From contig CM059556.1 of NCBI GenBank assembly GCA_030386875.1, positions 36,372,964 to 36,436,963 of the forward strand: DNA of 64,000 bases, given 5' to 3'. The position numbers and the translations under genes are program-made. Shown here in pieces: positions 10,742 through 21,726 of this stretch; positions within the stretch are counted from its first letter, which is position 1, and every line of letters starts with the position of its first letter. The DNA comes from Morinoia aosen. Lineage: Eukaryota > Arthropoda > Malacostraca > Amphipoda > Talitridae. The notes beneath the pieces were generated by a model. It was not told where the DNA came from and did no database searches. It saw only the letters and a list, made by a program, of their open reading frames with translations.

Positions 10742-10797
10742 ACCTTGTATGAGGAAAATATCGAATCCAGTCATTTTTGACGGACTGTGTACACTAG

Positions 10798-11164
10798 TAT
10801 GACGTACTGCGTAAGTTGAAAAACTAATCCCCCTTATTTCTTCTGTCATCTTTGTAAAAATGAAATTTTTTAACGAGAATGAGACGAGTTTTTGCATTCT
10901 CTGGACTGATGTACTCTGATCAATGCATTCGATGTTGGTGTAATAAAATGATGTATAGTTATTGGTCGGAATGGACAATTAATAAGTATTAATTTTCCAT
11001 TTCGTACGTGTAGGAGAAAAAATACAGCGTATAAATTCCACCTTGTTTATTTCCACGTTTTTCCTGCAAAAAATTTTCCTTATGTTCTTGAAAAAAGTAA
11101 AGCATTTTTAGAGCATAAATAAAGCATTTCATGATGAAATGCTTTATGTTCTTTTTTTAACATG
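10798..11164. other. AT-rich spacer with a 29-nt perfect palindrome
   Basis: At 11119-11147 two 14-nt arms (ataaagcatttcat and its exact complement) flank a single central G. Nothing else was recognised in this stretch. Confidence 0.6.
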
Positions 11165-11393
11165 TTAATAGCGGCGGTTTTAAACTGAAGTTCAATATTC
11201 AACCCAAATTAGATTACCCTTTAGAGATAAATTTTATCAGTAACGAACATTGGATAGGGGATGTTTCCATTAGGTTTTCACTCAGTATTTACGACAATTG
11301 AGTCTGTGACTGCTGGTCGATCAGCAGCATTATGAAATCCTTTCAGTGGCCACCGGTGGGTCACGTCGCTGTCAAAGCGTTAACATTCATTGA
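11165..11393 (-). mobile_element. TTAA-flanked MITE, 229-bp family, both TTAA intact
   Basis: Bounded by TTAA at 11165-11168 and 11390-11393 and exactly 229 bp long, like the copy at 55059. On the minus strand it starts cgctttgacagcgacgtgac, followed by caccggtggccac and the ccagcagtcacag block. Best-preserved ends of the family here. Confidence 0.85.
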
Positions 11394-12423
11394 TTAACCG
11401 CACGTTTTTAATCACTGTTTTTCATAAAATAAAAAGTATCATGTTAACATGTCTCAAATGAATTAATCCATCAGACTTGGTGTCCTTAACTGAAAATTTA
11501 CTCCTATGCTCCCATCACTGTACACATATTTTATCTTCACACTTTCCTTTCTATATCTAAAATCTCTATAATTGTTGGAATACCGTCAACACAATACTCT
11601 AGTTAGTCTTGCAACTAATGTGCTGTTCGAAAATAAAATGAATGTAACAGACACCCCTCAGCTACACTCTTCCAGTTTTTTCATCTCAAAGCTTTGTAAT
11701 TGTTGAACGTTATTATACCAAAATCTTGCAACTAATGTGCTATTCTAAAATATATTGATAATAGCTATTCAATTCATAAAGCAAGCCCTATTCAACTTAA
11801 CTTTCTAAAATATATTGATAATAACTATTCAATTCATGAAGCAAGCCATATTCAACCTAACTTTCATTCCCTTTCTCTACTTTCCCTAATACTTACATTC
11901 ATTTAAGCAACCTCATTTTGTTGTCAAGCAAAAACCGATGCTACTTCCTTCTTTAGATCAACCTTCGCATAAACTTCTTCTTCTATATCAAAGAGCCAAT
12001 CAAATTTTGCCGGCACACCGACGATGGCAAATCAAACATTACTTTGAAGATCCCCCTCAAGGCTAAATATATTCAGGCTAGAAAAACGATCTGAAAAATG
12101 ATATGATAAAAATCTGAAGACATGAAAAGAGCTCAGATTTAAAGACCATACGATCTGATAAGCATCACGTCAGTGGACCTCTGGGCAGTGAAGCAGCCGT
12201 ATAGGCCTCTAGAATTCCTGGAAAAAAAGCAGAGCGGACCATCAAAGGAACTTAAAACCTCCGGGAAGCAAATTTTTCCAAGGTTTTTCTTCGAGTTTTG
12301 GAGCTTGGAACAGGAGTTCATGTTCATGGGAAGAGGGAAATTCTCCCCCTTCCTCTTGCCAAGGTGATGGAGCGGGTTTTTTTAATGGAGGCTGTATGTC
12401 ATAAAGAACAGTATAAGAGATAT
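11394..12423. other. AT-rich spacer with a diverged tandem duplication
   Basis: Around 11575-11868 a segment with cttgcaactaatgtgct is present twice, and ttctaaaatatattgataat is present twice at 11745 and 11805. The rest is unique. Frames of about 60 codons near 12139-12367 lack support. Confidence 0.5.
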
Positions 12424-12645
12424 AGCTAGGGTATAATCAATAAAGTTAGGGTATAATAAAAAAAGTTAGGGTATAATAAATTAGGTTAGGGTACAAAAGA
12501 CAAAGTTGGGGTATAATAGATGAAGTTAAGAAATAATAGATAGAGTTAGGGTATTATAGATAAGGTTAGGGTATAATAGATAAAGTTAGGGTATATTAGC
12601 TAAAGTTGGGGTATAATAGATAAAGTTAGAGTATAACAGATAGTG
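12424..12645. repeat. 20-bp minisatellite, about 11 copies
   Basis: The unit is gttagggtataatagataaa with a few substitutions. It contains ttaggg, but the 20-bp period shows it is not a telomere array. Confidence 0.95.
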
Positions 12646-13297
12646 TTTGCCAAATACCTCGTAATGACCTCTAGTGCAGATATTAGCAGTAAACTAACGA
12701 GGCAAAAATAATACACAATTCATACCTTTTGGATTAACTTTGCTCACTCACTTTATAGGAATTTCAGTGGGTGAAGAAATTCAAGAAAAACTTGTTGCAA
12801 ATCCACTATTAAACAATACTGTTAAAAAAGGTCAAACTTATTGACATCGCGAATCGTGTTTTATGGGCAAGCCTGTGTTTTCTTGTGTTTTTCTTGCCCA
12901 TAATCCAATTTGAAAATTGACTTGCGGAGCATCGTGATTGGTGTTATTTGCAGGGCATAGCCGATTTTTTTAAAAAAATTGTTTCATTTAATTTTAAGGG
13001 GAGCTTCCCTCATATTTTGCAGTTGAAATATGCACTAAATCCTTCGATTCTCTGGAAACGATTTTATTATTGATATAGAAAATACTTTCGTAATAATGAA
13101 ATTTTGAAAATACAGTCGGTGCTGTATGAATTGAGTGCCAGGTTTTAGGAAACAAAATAATGAGTTTAACTTAATCTAATTTAACTTAATTCATTTATTG
13201 CACTACGTGGAAACTTCACAACCGGTTCGCAAGACTGAAGCTTTTATTGTCCTTAATATTCAACAGCCTAAATGGGATAAAATTTGGCTATTTCGAC
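12646..13297. other. AT-rich spacer with an 11-bp perfect hairpin
   Basis: ttatgggcaag at about 12861 and its complement cttgcccataa near 12892 flank a 20-nt loop. No gene or repeat array is seen. Confidence 0.5.
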
Positions 13298-15372
13298 ACA
13301 ATTCGACTTACTGAGACAAATTCAGAGCAAATTAAACAAAACTGTTCAAAACTAGACAAAATTAGTCAAAACCAGACAAAATTAGCCAAAACCAGACAAA
13401 ATTAGTCAAAACTAGAAAAAATTAGTCAAAACTAGACAAAATTAGTCAAAACTAGACAAAATTAGTCAAAACTAGACAAAATTAGTCATAACTAGAGAAA
13501 ATTAGTCAAAACTAGACAAAATTAGTCAAAACCAGACAAAATTAGTCATAACTAGAGAAAATTAGTCAAAACTAGACAAAATTAGTCAAAACCAGACAAA
13601 ATTAGTCAAAACTAGACAAAAATTAGTCAAAACTAGACAAAATTAGTCAAAACTAGACAAAATTAGTCAAAACCAGACAAAAATTAGTCAAAACTAGACA
13701 AAAATTAGTCAAAACTAGAAAAAATTAGTCAAAACTAGACAAAATTAGTCAAAACCAGACAAAAATTAGTCAAAACTAGACAAAATTAGTCAAAACTAGA
13801 CAAAATTAGTCAAAACTAGACAAAATTAGTCACAACTAGACAAAATTAGTCAAAACTAAACAAAATTAGTCAAAACCAGACAAAACTAGCCAAAACCAGA
13901 CAAAATTAGTCAAAACTAGACAAAATTAGTCAAAACTAGACAAAATTAGTCAAAACTAGACAAAAATTAGTCAAAACTAGACAAAATTAGTCAAAACTAG
14001 ACAAAATTAGTCAAAACTAGACAAAATTAGTCAAAACTAGACAAAATTAGTCAAAACTAAACAAAATTAGTCAAAACTAGACAAAATTAGTCATAACTAG
14101 AGAAAATTAGTCAAAACTAGACAAAATTAGTCAAAACCAGACAAAATTAGTCAAAACTAGACAAAAATTAGTCAAAACTAGACAAAATTAGTCAAAACTA
14201 GACAAAATTAGTCAAAACCAGACAAAAATTAGTCAAAACTAGACAAAAATTAGTCAAAACTAGACAAAATTAGTCAAAACTAGACAAAATTAGTCAAAAC
14301 TAAACAAAATTAGTCAAAACTAGACAAAATTAGTCATAACTAGAGAAAATTAGTCAAAACTAGACAAAATTAGTCAAAACCAGACAAAATTAGTCAAAAC
14401 TAGACAAAAATTAGTCAAAACTAGACAAAATTAGTCAAAACTAGACAAAATTAGTCAAAACCAGACAAAAATTAGTCAAAACTAGACAAAAATTAGTCAA
14501 AACTAGAAAAAATTAGTCAAAACTAGACAAAATTAGTCAAAACCAGACAAAAATTAGTCAAAACTAGACAAAATTAGTCAAAACTAGACAAAATTAGTCA
14601 AAACTAGACAAAATTAGTCACAACTAGACAAAATTAGTCAAAACTAAACAAAATTAGTCAAAACTAGACAAAATTAGTCAAAACTAGAGAAAATTAGTCA
14701 AAACTAGACAAAATTAGTCAAAACCAGACAAAATTGGTCAAAACTAGACAAAAATTTGTCAAAACTAGACAAAATTAGTCAAAACTAGACAAAATTAGTC
14801 AAAACTAGACCAGATTAGTCAAAACTAGACAAAATTAGTCAAAACTAAACAAAATTAGTCAAAATTAGACAAAATTAGTCAAAACTAGACAAAATTAGTC
14901 AAAACTAGACAAAATTAGTCAAAACTATACAAAATTAGTCAAAACTAAACAAAATTAGTCAAAATTAGACAAATCAGTCAAAACTAGACAAAATTAGTCA
15001 AAACTAGACAAAATTAGTCAAAACTAGACAAAATTAGTCAAAACTAGACAAAATTAGTCAAAACTAGACAAAATTAGTCAAAACTAGACAAATTTAGTCA
15101 AAACTAGACAAAATTATTCAAAACTAGACAAAATTATTCAAAACTAGACAAAATTAGTCAACACAAGACTAAATTAGACAGAATTAGACAAAATTAGTCA
15201 AAACTAGACAAAATTAGTCAAAACTAGACAAAATTAGTCAAAACTAGACAAAATTAGTCAAAACTAGACAAATTTAGTCAAAACTAGACAAAATTATTCA
15301 AAACTAGACAAAATTATTCAAAACTAGACAAAATTAGTCAACACTAGACTAAATTAGACAGAATTAGGCAGA
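13298..15372. repeat. 2.1-kb array of a 20-bp unit, about 100 copies
   Basis: The unit is actagacaaaattagtcaaa, with scattered 21-bp variants carrying an extra a. Block duplications are visible: the segment ending aaattagacagaatta recurs 180 bp (nine units) later, from 15161 and 15341, with matching upstream variants. Extreme strand bias: c but very little g except in tag. Non-coding. Confidence 0.98.
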
Positions 15373-15564
15373 AGGGACGTCCATTAGCTGTGACAGCCCC
15401 GAAGTTTCCCGGTTCATCGACAAAAAATGCTCAAAGAAGTTCCTTCCACCTGTTGTTCTTCGCAGCGCTTTCCTTTTATTCGTTTGTTGATCACTTATTT
15501 CTACGAATTTTTCATCAATTTGTCATTTAAATTGTTTCTACATCCACTAGTGAGAAGGTGGAAG

Positions 15565-16030
15565 TGGACACTAACTTCTGGCAGTGGTAACTAATTTCTG
15601 ATAAAGGTTTATAATTAAAAGCAATGGTAAATAATTTCTCACATGGGTAACTAATTTTTTCTGTGGTAAATAATTTCTAGTTGGTATAATGATGACTAAT
15701 TTCTGGCAGTGGTCTCTTATTTCTGGCTTTGGTAAATAATTTCTGGTTTTGATAAATAATTTCTGGCATTGGTAAATAATTTCTGGTTTTGATAAATAAT
15801 TTCTGGCATGGGTAAATAATTTCTGGTTTTGATAAATAATTTCTGGCTTTGGTAAATAATTTCTGGTTTTGATAAATAATTTCTGGCATGGGTAAATAAT
15901 TTCTGGTATGGGTAAATAATTTCTGGTATGGGTAAAAAATTTCTGGAATGGGTAAACAATTTTTGGCAATATTAGCTAATGCCTGGCCGTAGTGTCTAAT
16001 TTCTGGCAGAGCCAGAAATTAGACATCCAG
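15565..16030. repeat. 20-bp minisatellite with alternating monomers
   Basis: Two related monomers, ttctggcatgggtaaataat and ttctggttttgataaataat, largely alternate to give a 40-bp higher-order unit between 15720 and 15900. Copies at both edges are more diverged. Overlapping minus-strand frames up to 132 codons are readings of this repeat. Confidence 0.95.
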
Positions 16031-16849
16031 TAACGGTAACTAATATCTGTCTGAGGTGACTAATTTCCATAAGTTTTGACATTTAGCACCTGGCCGCTTA
16101 ATGGGTAATTAACAAATGTTATTAACTGACGCTTACAAAATATTATTTGTTTGAAATTAAATGTCTCAAATACTTCTCATAAATGTTTTTAAACACGCAA
16201 TAAAAATTTATATAAATTGTTATCATCCGTCATATTTAAATGCTACAAATAGTTAATAACTGTCATAATTAACTTATACGAAGTTTTATAAGCCGTAATC
16301 CTAAACCGTTATAAAATATTTTTAAACTGACAATTATTTCTGATATGTAGGTAATAATCGTCCAACATTTTCCGTAGCGGCCTAAGTATAGTTTGTTATC
16401 AACTGAAATAATTAATTCAAGTAAATTCCCATCAAGCATTATATTTTATTCAATGGAATTCCATTAACAAAACACCGCTCTCAAACTCCGATCATCCATG
16501 AGACAACACCCGAAATAAAATTATCTCATACATGCGGCGTTAATTGCAAAAAAATATCCCATTTCTGAGATGGATTTACGTAGGACGGTAATTACAAAAA
16601 ATCCCATTTATATGGTGTATTTACGTGGGGCGTTAATTACAGAAAAATCACATCCCTAAGGTGGATAATCCCTCACAAACCCGACCAAAATTTCTCCATT
16701 AACATTCCTAAATGCGAGGCCAAACTACACCCACCACAAAAATATATGGCGTGAATACCCAGCCGCACATCAGCGGCAGTTTACGGCCAGGTATTGAGGC
16801 CGCTGTCGCGTCAGTAATTGGTTCGTATCTCATTAATCGCCGGGCTTCT
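16031..16849. other. AT-rich spacer with a three-copy ~48-bp repeat
   Basis: Between about 16531 and 16675 a block containing cgttaattaca, aaatcccattt and ggtggattta is present three times with divergence. A short GC-rich stretch around 16750-16850 leads into the next array. Confidence 0.55.
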
Positions 16850-17250
16850 GAGCCGCTAATGAGATAGTGAGCCGCTAAGGCTGGCTAATGAGCCACTGAC
16901 ACAGGCTAATGAGCCGCTGAGACCGGCTCATGAGCCGCTGAGGACGGCTAATGAGCCGCTGAGGCCGGCTAATGAGCCGCTGAGGCCGGCTAATGAGCCG
17001 CTGAGGCCGGCTAATGAGCCGCTAAGGCCGACTTATGAGCCGCTGAGGCCGGCTAATGAGCCGCTGAGGCCGGCTAATGAGCCGCTGAGGCCGGCTAATG
17101 AGCCGCTGAGGCCGGCTAATTATCCGCTGAGGCTGGCTAATGAGCCGCTGAAGCCGGCTAATGAGCCGCTGAGGCCGGCTAATGAGCCGCTGAGGCTGGC
17201 TAATGAGCCGCTGAGGCCGGCTAATGAGCCGCTGAGGCCGGCTCATAGAA
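16850..17250. repeat. GC-rich 21-bp minisatellite, about 19 copies
   Basis: The core is gctaatgagccgctgaggcc. It is much richer in GC than its surroundings. The first few copies are diverged and the later ones nearly uniform. Confidence 0.96.
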
Positions 17251-17397
17251 TCAATGCAGGTGCGTTGGCTTCACTGACCACACTCAAAAATAAGAAAGGG
17301 AAAAACATATATCCATCACAGTTCGAGCATAAAATGTGATACAAAATTGTGCATGTAAAATGACCTTTTTTAAGTGCACAACTGATGGATACGTACA

Positions 17398-17706
17398 CAG
17401 TGATAAGTAGCCTTATACCACAATAAGTAGCTATGTACCATAATAAAACGCCATGTAACTTGATAAGTAGCCATATACCCCAATAAGTAGTCATATACCA
17501 TAATAAGTGGCCATACACCATAATAAGTAGCCATATTCCGCAATAAGTAACCATATACCATAATAAGTAGCCATGCACCACAATAAGTTGCCATATACCG
17601 CAATAAATAGCCATATACCATAATAAGTAGGCATATACCCCAGTAAGTACCAGTATACCACAATAAGTAGCCATATACCATAATAAGTAGCCATATACCA
17701 TAATAA
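17398..17706. repeat. 21-bp minisatellite, about 15 copies
   Basis: The core is cataataagtagccatatac. The middle dinucleotides alternate (atac, acac, attc). Three minus-strand frames are open because 21 is a multiple of three; their products are tyrosine-rich repeats and are not taken as genes. Confidence 0.95.
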
Positions 17707-18065
17707 AACTGTAGATATGTATAGATAGGTATACAACAACAACGGAAAGTCAACCGTTAAGAAAATTTGGTGCTCTCTTTATTATTTCGCAGAAATATTC
17801 GTAGGTGACTTCTTCCTGAAGACGTGAGCATTATTTACTTACAAAGTCACAACATAAATGATACGGTAAATAAGCAGGACTGAAATTGCGTCTACAGTCA
17901 CTCGACTTCCCCATTCTCCGAGCCGAGGAAGTAACGCCGAAGTTGTGTGGTAATGGACACAACGTCTGTCGTTATGCAACTTTCAGCAGCACGTATAAAT
18001 AAAATACTTAAAGCCATGAAGGAAAGAGCGACGCAAAAGCTAAGCATTACACACACAAAAGATAT
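17707..18065. other. unique spacer, nothing recognised
   Basis: About 360 bp without repeats, transposon ends or a credible frame. Confidence 0.4.
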
Positions 18066-18280
18066 GTATTTCAAACACTAGAAAGCTGAGTATTTCACGC
18101 AGAAAATATAAGGATATCGCACACGAATGCCAAGGATATCGCACACCAAAGCCAAGGATTTCACATACAAAAGCCAAGGATTTCACACAGAAAAGCCAAG
18201 GATTTCACACACGAAAACCAAGGATTTCACACACAAAAACCAAGGATTTCACACACAAAAACCAAGGATTTCACGTGCAA
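18066..18280. repeat. 21-bp minisatellite, about 8-10 copies
   Basis: The core is aaaagccaaggatttcacac; the first copies are diverged. Downstream sequence is unique. Confidence 0.93.
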
Positions 18281-18484
18281 AAGCTGTGCTTGAGTTCTGT
18301 GACACCATATGCTTAATAGAACGAAATGTGACTGTCACTGCCGTCACTATGTGTCCAAGTTCTTGGTTCATCCGTTCCCAAATGAACAAACGAACTTTAA
18401 AATCAATGAGGCAATAAAGCAACGGCCAGGAGGGTCAAGCTCTCACTCAACACAGTACGCCAGATCTTCACTTCCAGATCGTCG

Positions 18485-18612
18485 ACTTGGCCCTCTAAGT
18501 CGACGGACAATTCAAGTCGACGGACACTTCAAGCCGACGGACGCTTCAAGTCGACGGACGCTTCAAGTCGACGGACACTTCAAGTTGACGGACACTTCAA
18601 GTCGACGGGCAA
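18485..18612. repeat. 17-bp minisatellite, about 7 copies
   Basis: The unit is ggacacttcaagtcgac, with the cac/cgc position variable. A plus-strand frame runs through it, but since 17 is not a multiple of three the unit is read in rotating frames, which argues against selection for protein. Confidence 0.93.
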
Positions 18613-19007
18613 TTGCACTTGGAGAAGGTCCCTTGCGACGCCTAACTTCACCCATCAAGAAAGTGGAAACTTCGTCACAGCTCTCAGGGTATTCAGGCAG
18701 ACCATCGCCACGCTCCCAAAACGCTCCAGAACTTAGGACTCTACGCTTTATCCTCTCGTCATTATGGGAATAAGACGGGGGGACTAGAGGTTATGGACGG
18801 ATACGAGAGGATATGGACGGTGTTAGGCCATCGCCAAGATAGGTCGACTGGTGTCTTTGTACTACGGAGGGAAAATAATTCTTCCCTCAAATAAACTGAG
18901 CTCGCGTATCACAGATACTTGCGAAACGTACTTCTGTCCCACTCTTCAAATTTTCAGGAAGAAAAACATAAAGAAGAAAAACTTAACAAGAAAAACTTAA
19001 CTTGAAA
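18613..19007. other. unique spacer with an outlying gagg/atggacgg repeat pair
   Basis: Near 18780-18820, gaggttatggacgg and gaggatatggacgg occur, the same motif that forms the array at 19745-19905 almost 1 kb away. Nothing else was recognised. Confidence 0.45.
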
Positions 19008-19390
19008 CTCAAAAGCTTGTCAGCTCAAAACTCAAAAGCTTATTAGCTCAAAAACTCAAAGCTTGTTAGCTCAAAAAATCAAAAGCTTATTAGCTTAAAA
19101 ACTCAAAAGCTTATTAGCTCAAAAACTCAAAGCTTGTTAGCTCAAAAAATCAAAAGCTTGTCAGCTCAAAAACTCAAAAGCTTGTTAGCTCAAAAACTCA
19201 AAGCTTGTTAGCTCAAAAGCTCAAAAGCTTGTTAGCTCAAAAGCTCATAGCTTGTTAGCTCAAAAACTTAAAAGCTTGTTAGCTCAAAAGCTCATAGCTT
19301 GTTAGCTCAAAAACTTAACTTGGAAACTTAACTTGTTTAGCTCATAGCTTGTTAAGTTCATTGCTTGTTAGGTCATGGCTAGTTAGCTCA
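19008..19390. repeat. 24-bp minisatellite, about 15 copies
   Basis: The core is aagcttgttagctcaaaaac; units vary by one or two a residues and tgt/tat/tca changes. Each unit contains HindIII-type aagctt and agct palindromes. Confidence 0.93.
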
Positions 19391-19429
19391 ATCGCTTTTT
19401 CGCTTGACTACTATTGCAAGTTTTACTAC

Positions 19430-19744
19430 TTCGCCACGCAGCCATCTGAAATTCTGAAAATTATTGGAGGTTTATCGCAGCAACAGAAAATCTGTTGACG
19501 AACCTCGACTTAACAAATACCAGTCAGCAAAACTGTCTTCTCTTCTGTCCCTGAAATACCAGGAAGATTCCAATGGAATAACCAGCCTGAAAAAACGGCC
19601 TTTTATCGAACAACTGACGACCCTCAGGTATCCCTAAGACAGGGACATTATCAAAAGGTGGCATGAGGACAAGAACAAACCCACATTTATCCATAAATTG
19701 GTGCCCGAACAGGAACTGTCCAAGTTATCTATCAGACGGGTACG
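19430..19744 (+). other. coding-like stretch or PBS-like fragment, unresolved
   Basis: From about 19490 to 19744 one plus frame is open apart from a single stop after the peptide TTLRYP, with a mixed, protein-like composition (for example IIKRWHEDKNKPTFIHKL). The same stretch contains tggtgcccgaacaggaac at about 19700, two mismatches from the lysine-tRNA primer-binding sequence used by many LTR elements. I see no LTR, no polypurine tract and no gag or pol. It could be a decayed exon, a TE fragment, or chance. Confidence 0.3.
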
Positions 19745-19905
19745 AGAGGATATATATATATATATATATATAAATAAGTGTACGAGAGGTTATGGACGGG
19801 TACGAAAAGTTATGGACGGGTACGAGAGTTTATGGACGGATACGAGAGGTTATGGACGGGTACCAGAGGTTATGGACGGGTACGAGAGGTTATGGACGGA
19901 GACAA
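19745..19905. repeat. 20-bp minisatellite seeded with a TA microsatellite
   Basis: An (at)n run at about 19749-19771 is followed by about six copies of gtacgagaggttatggacgg. The first repeat unit overlaps the end of the coding-like stretch above. Confidence 0.93.
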
Positions 19906-19958
19906 GGCGAGTATAAGTTGCGATAGATTTCATTCGACTCATTGAGCTTGCCCTTAAC

Positions 19959-19981
19959 TCTCTCTCTCTCTCTCTCTCTCT
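19959..19981. repeat. (CT)n microsatellite
   Basis: About 11-12 uninterrupted ct dinucleotides. Confidence 0.97.
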
Positions 19982-19999
19982 GTATATGAAGATGATAAG

Positions 20000-20685
20000 A
20001 ATACCTTCCATAGCTTGATAGTTGCGATCTATCAACAAAGATGCTTCTTGAATTTTTGTTGAATTGTTGTTTTTGGAGCAGTGAGGTCTTTTTCTCGAAG
20101 ACGAATACACAATGTGTAGCGTGATAGTTGTAATAGATCTTTTCATCACCAAAGATGATTCTTAAAAAATAGTTCTGTGACAGACACTGTGGTATTACTT
20201 CAAAGCTGAAACCACATTCTGTACAATGAATGTAGTGATGAAGATGCTTCTTAAAAAAGCGCATTCTGTACAAAAATGGTAGTGATGAAGATGCTTCTTA
20301 AAAAATCACATTCTGTACAATGATGGTGGTGATGAAGATGCCTATTAAAAAATCACATTCTGTACACTGATTGTAGTGATGAAGATGCCTCTTAAAAAAT
20401 CACATTCTGTACAATGATGGTGGTGATGAAGATGCCTCTTAAAAAAGCGCATTCTGTACGCTGATTGTAGTGATGAAGATGCTTCTTAAAAAATCACATT
20501 CTGTACAATGATGGTGGTGATGAAGATGCCTCTTAAAAAATCACATTCTTTACAATGATGGTGGTGATGAAGATGCCTCTTAAAAAATCACATTCTGTAC
20601 ACTGATTGTAGTGATGAAGATGCTCCTTAAAAAATCACATTCTGCACAATGATGGTAGTGTTGAAGATGCTTCTTAAAAACAGGT
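20000..20685. repeat. 47-bp minisatellite, about 10 good copies plus diverged flank
   Basis: The core is gatgaagatgcctcttaaaa with acattctgtaca. From 20215 the copies are close to 47 bp apart; upstream to about 20000 recognisable but strongly diverged copies precede them, so the array grades out on its left side. Confidence 0.93.
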
Positions 20686-20941
20686 TTTTATTGACAAGAC
20701 GCCCAAGTCTTTTTCAAAGCCTCCTCGAACAAACATTTGAGGTACAAAGATCTTGCCTTACTAACACAGGGATAAAATTTCCGAAATGATTAGGCGAAGG
20801 CAGCTATTCGATTGTTTAACGAGCCTGAACAATGATTTGAGTTTTTCTTCAATTATGAAACTCAAACGAGGGAATGACGTCGTCCGGTATAATCTTGATG
20901 GCCGCGCAGTGCCGCAAAACGGTGCCAAATTTTAGATGTTA

Positions 20942-21405
20942 CTAGTGTACGCGACCCGTCGAAAATGACGGAATCGAAATTTTCCTTTTAAAAGTATTTC
21001 AGGTGTAGATTAAAAACAAACATATCCAGCCCAACAAAACCCGCAATTCAAATATTCTTAATCTTGTGCACTGGTGAAATATCTATCAAAAATAATCATT
21101 AAGCATCCTTGACAGCGTGACAGAGCGACAGACCAACTGAACTTTAACATGGCTTTCCCATGATTTTCCCTATGCTATTCTATGGCTTCCTATACTTTAC
21201 TAACTCTCAACTCCTGGCATTGTATACAAAACTTAGCCTACCAGTACACGTGATGTTCATCCCGACTAAGAATTTGATGGATTAATACACCAAAAATTGT
21301 GGGATTACGAAGCTTGTATCACATATACGCTCATCACACACTCTCTCTGCTGGTGGATGTGACACACGGACAGACAGACGGACGCGGCTCTTATTATAGT
21401 ATAGA
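20942..21405 (-). mobile_element. complete short non-autonomous Helitron (464 bp)
   Basis: On the minus strand the element starts TCTATACTATAATAAGAGCC, preceded by a host A, and ends ...GTACACTAG followed by a host T. A terminal hairpin (ccgtca and tgacgg type arms, ccgtcattttcgacgg) lies about 10 nt before the CTAG. The 5' TC, 3' hairpin plus CTRR end, A|T insertion site and lack of target duplication are the Helitron criteria. Inside, a module with gtgatac..agcttc/agtttc and repeated cagac blocks occurs twice. No Rep/helicase coding sequence, so it depends on a helper elsewhere. Confidence 0.85.
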
Positions 21406-21465
21406 TTTTTACAGGGGTGTTTGAGTGTAGGACTTTGGATCGCACATTTTTGAATCTGACTTTAT

Positions 21466-21554
21466 GCTGAAGCTGACTTATTATTTTCTGTTATTGTCAA
21501 GGTTAGTCTGAGTAACCATGACTTGGTAGCTTCAGCAAGGTTACTCAGACTAAC
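21466..21554. other. two interlocked inverted repeats (pseudoknot-like order)
   Basis: gctgaagct (21466-21474) pairs with agcttcagc (21528-21536). gttagtctgagtaacc (21502-21517) pairs perfectly over 16 bp with ggttactcagactaac (21539-21554). The order a, b, a', b' means both cannot form as nested stems. Function unknown. Confidence 0.7.
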
Positions 21555-21726
21555 TATGAGTCTCATATACATGTATCAGCAGTTTTTTTATATTGCAGAA
21601 AGGATAGTATATTCAATTATGTGTCGCAACTGTTTACATTACTAGAACTTTACTTTAAGAGTTGCTCGTTACATAAGTGGTAACAGATTTAGGTGAAAAA
21701 TCCATGTCTGATTACATATTAATAGA

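Larger units (their letters stand above)
10026..10797 (+). mobile_element. Helitron 3'-end fragment split by a mariner insertion
   Basis: The left part (10026-10151) carries aaggatgcttaatgaccgta, the inverted cgtatc-tgt-gatacg hairpin, accagtgcacaag and the catccacatg block. The right part (about 10742-10797) carries gaggaaaatatcgaatccag, a slightly imperfect terminal hairpin (cagtcatttttgacgg) and the end acactag followed by t. Other copies join these two parts directly, so the sequence between them is a later insertion. Confidence 0.75.

Noticed and set aside
12424-12645. TTAGGG motifs suggesting a telomere remnant
   Set aside because: The hexamer occurs once per 20-bp unit rather than in tandem; it is an ordinary minisatellite.
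17243-17753. Tyrosine-rich minus-strand frames of 83-152 codons
   Set aside because: Readings of the 21-bp array in several frames at once.
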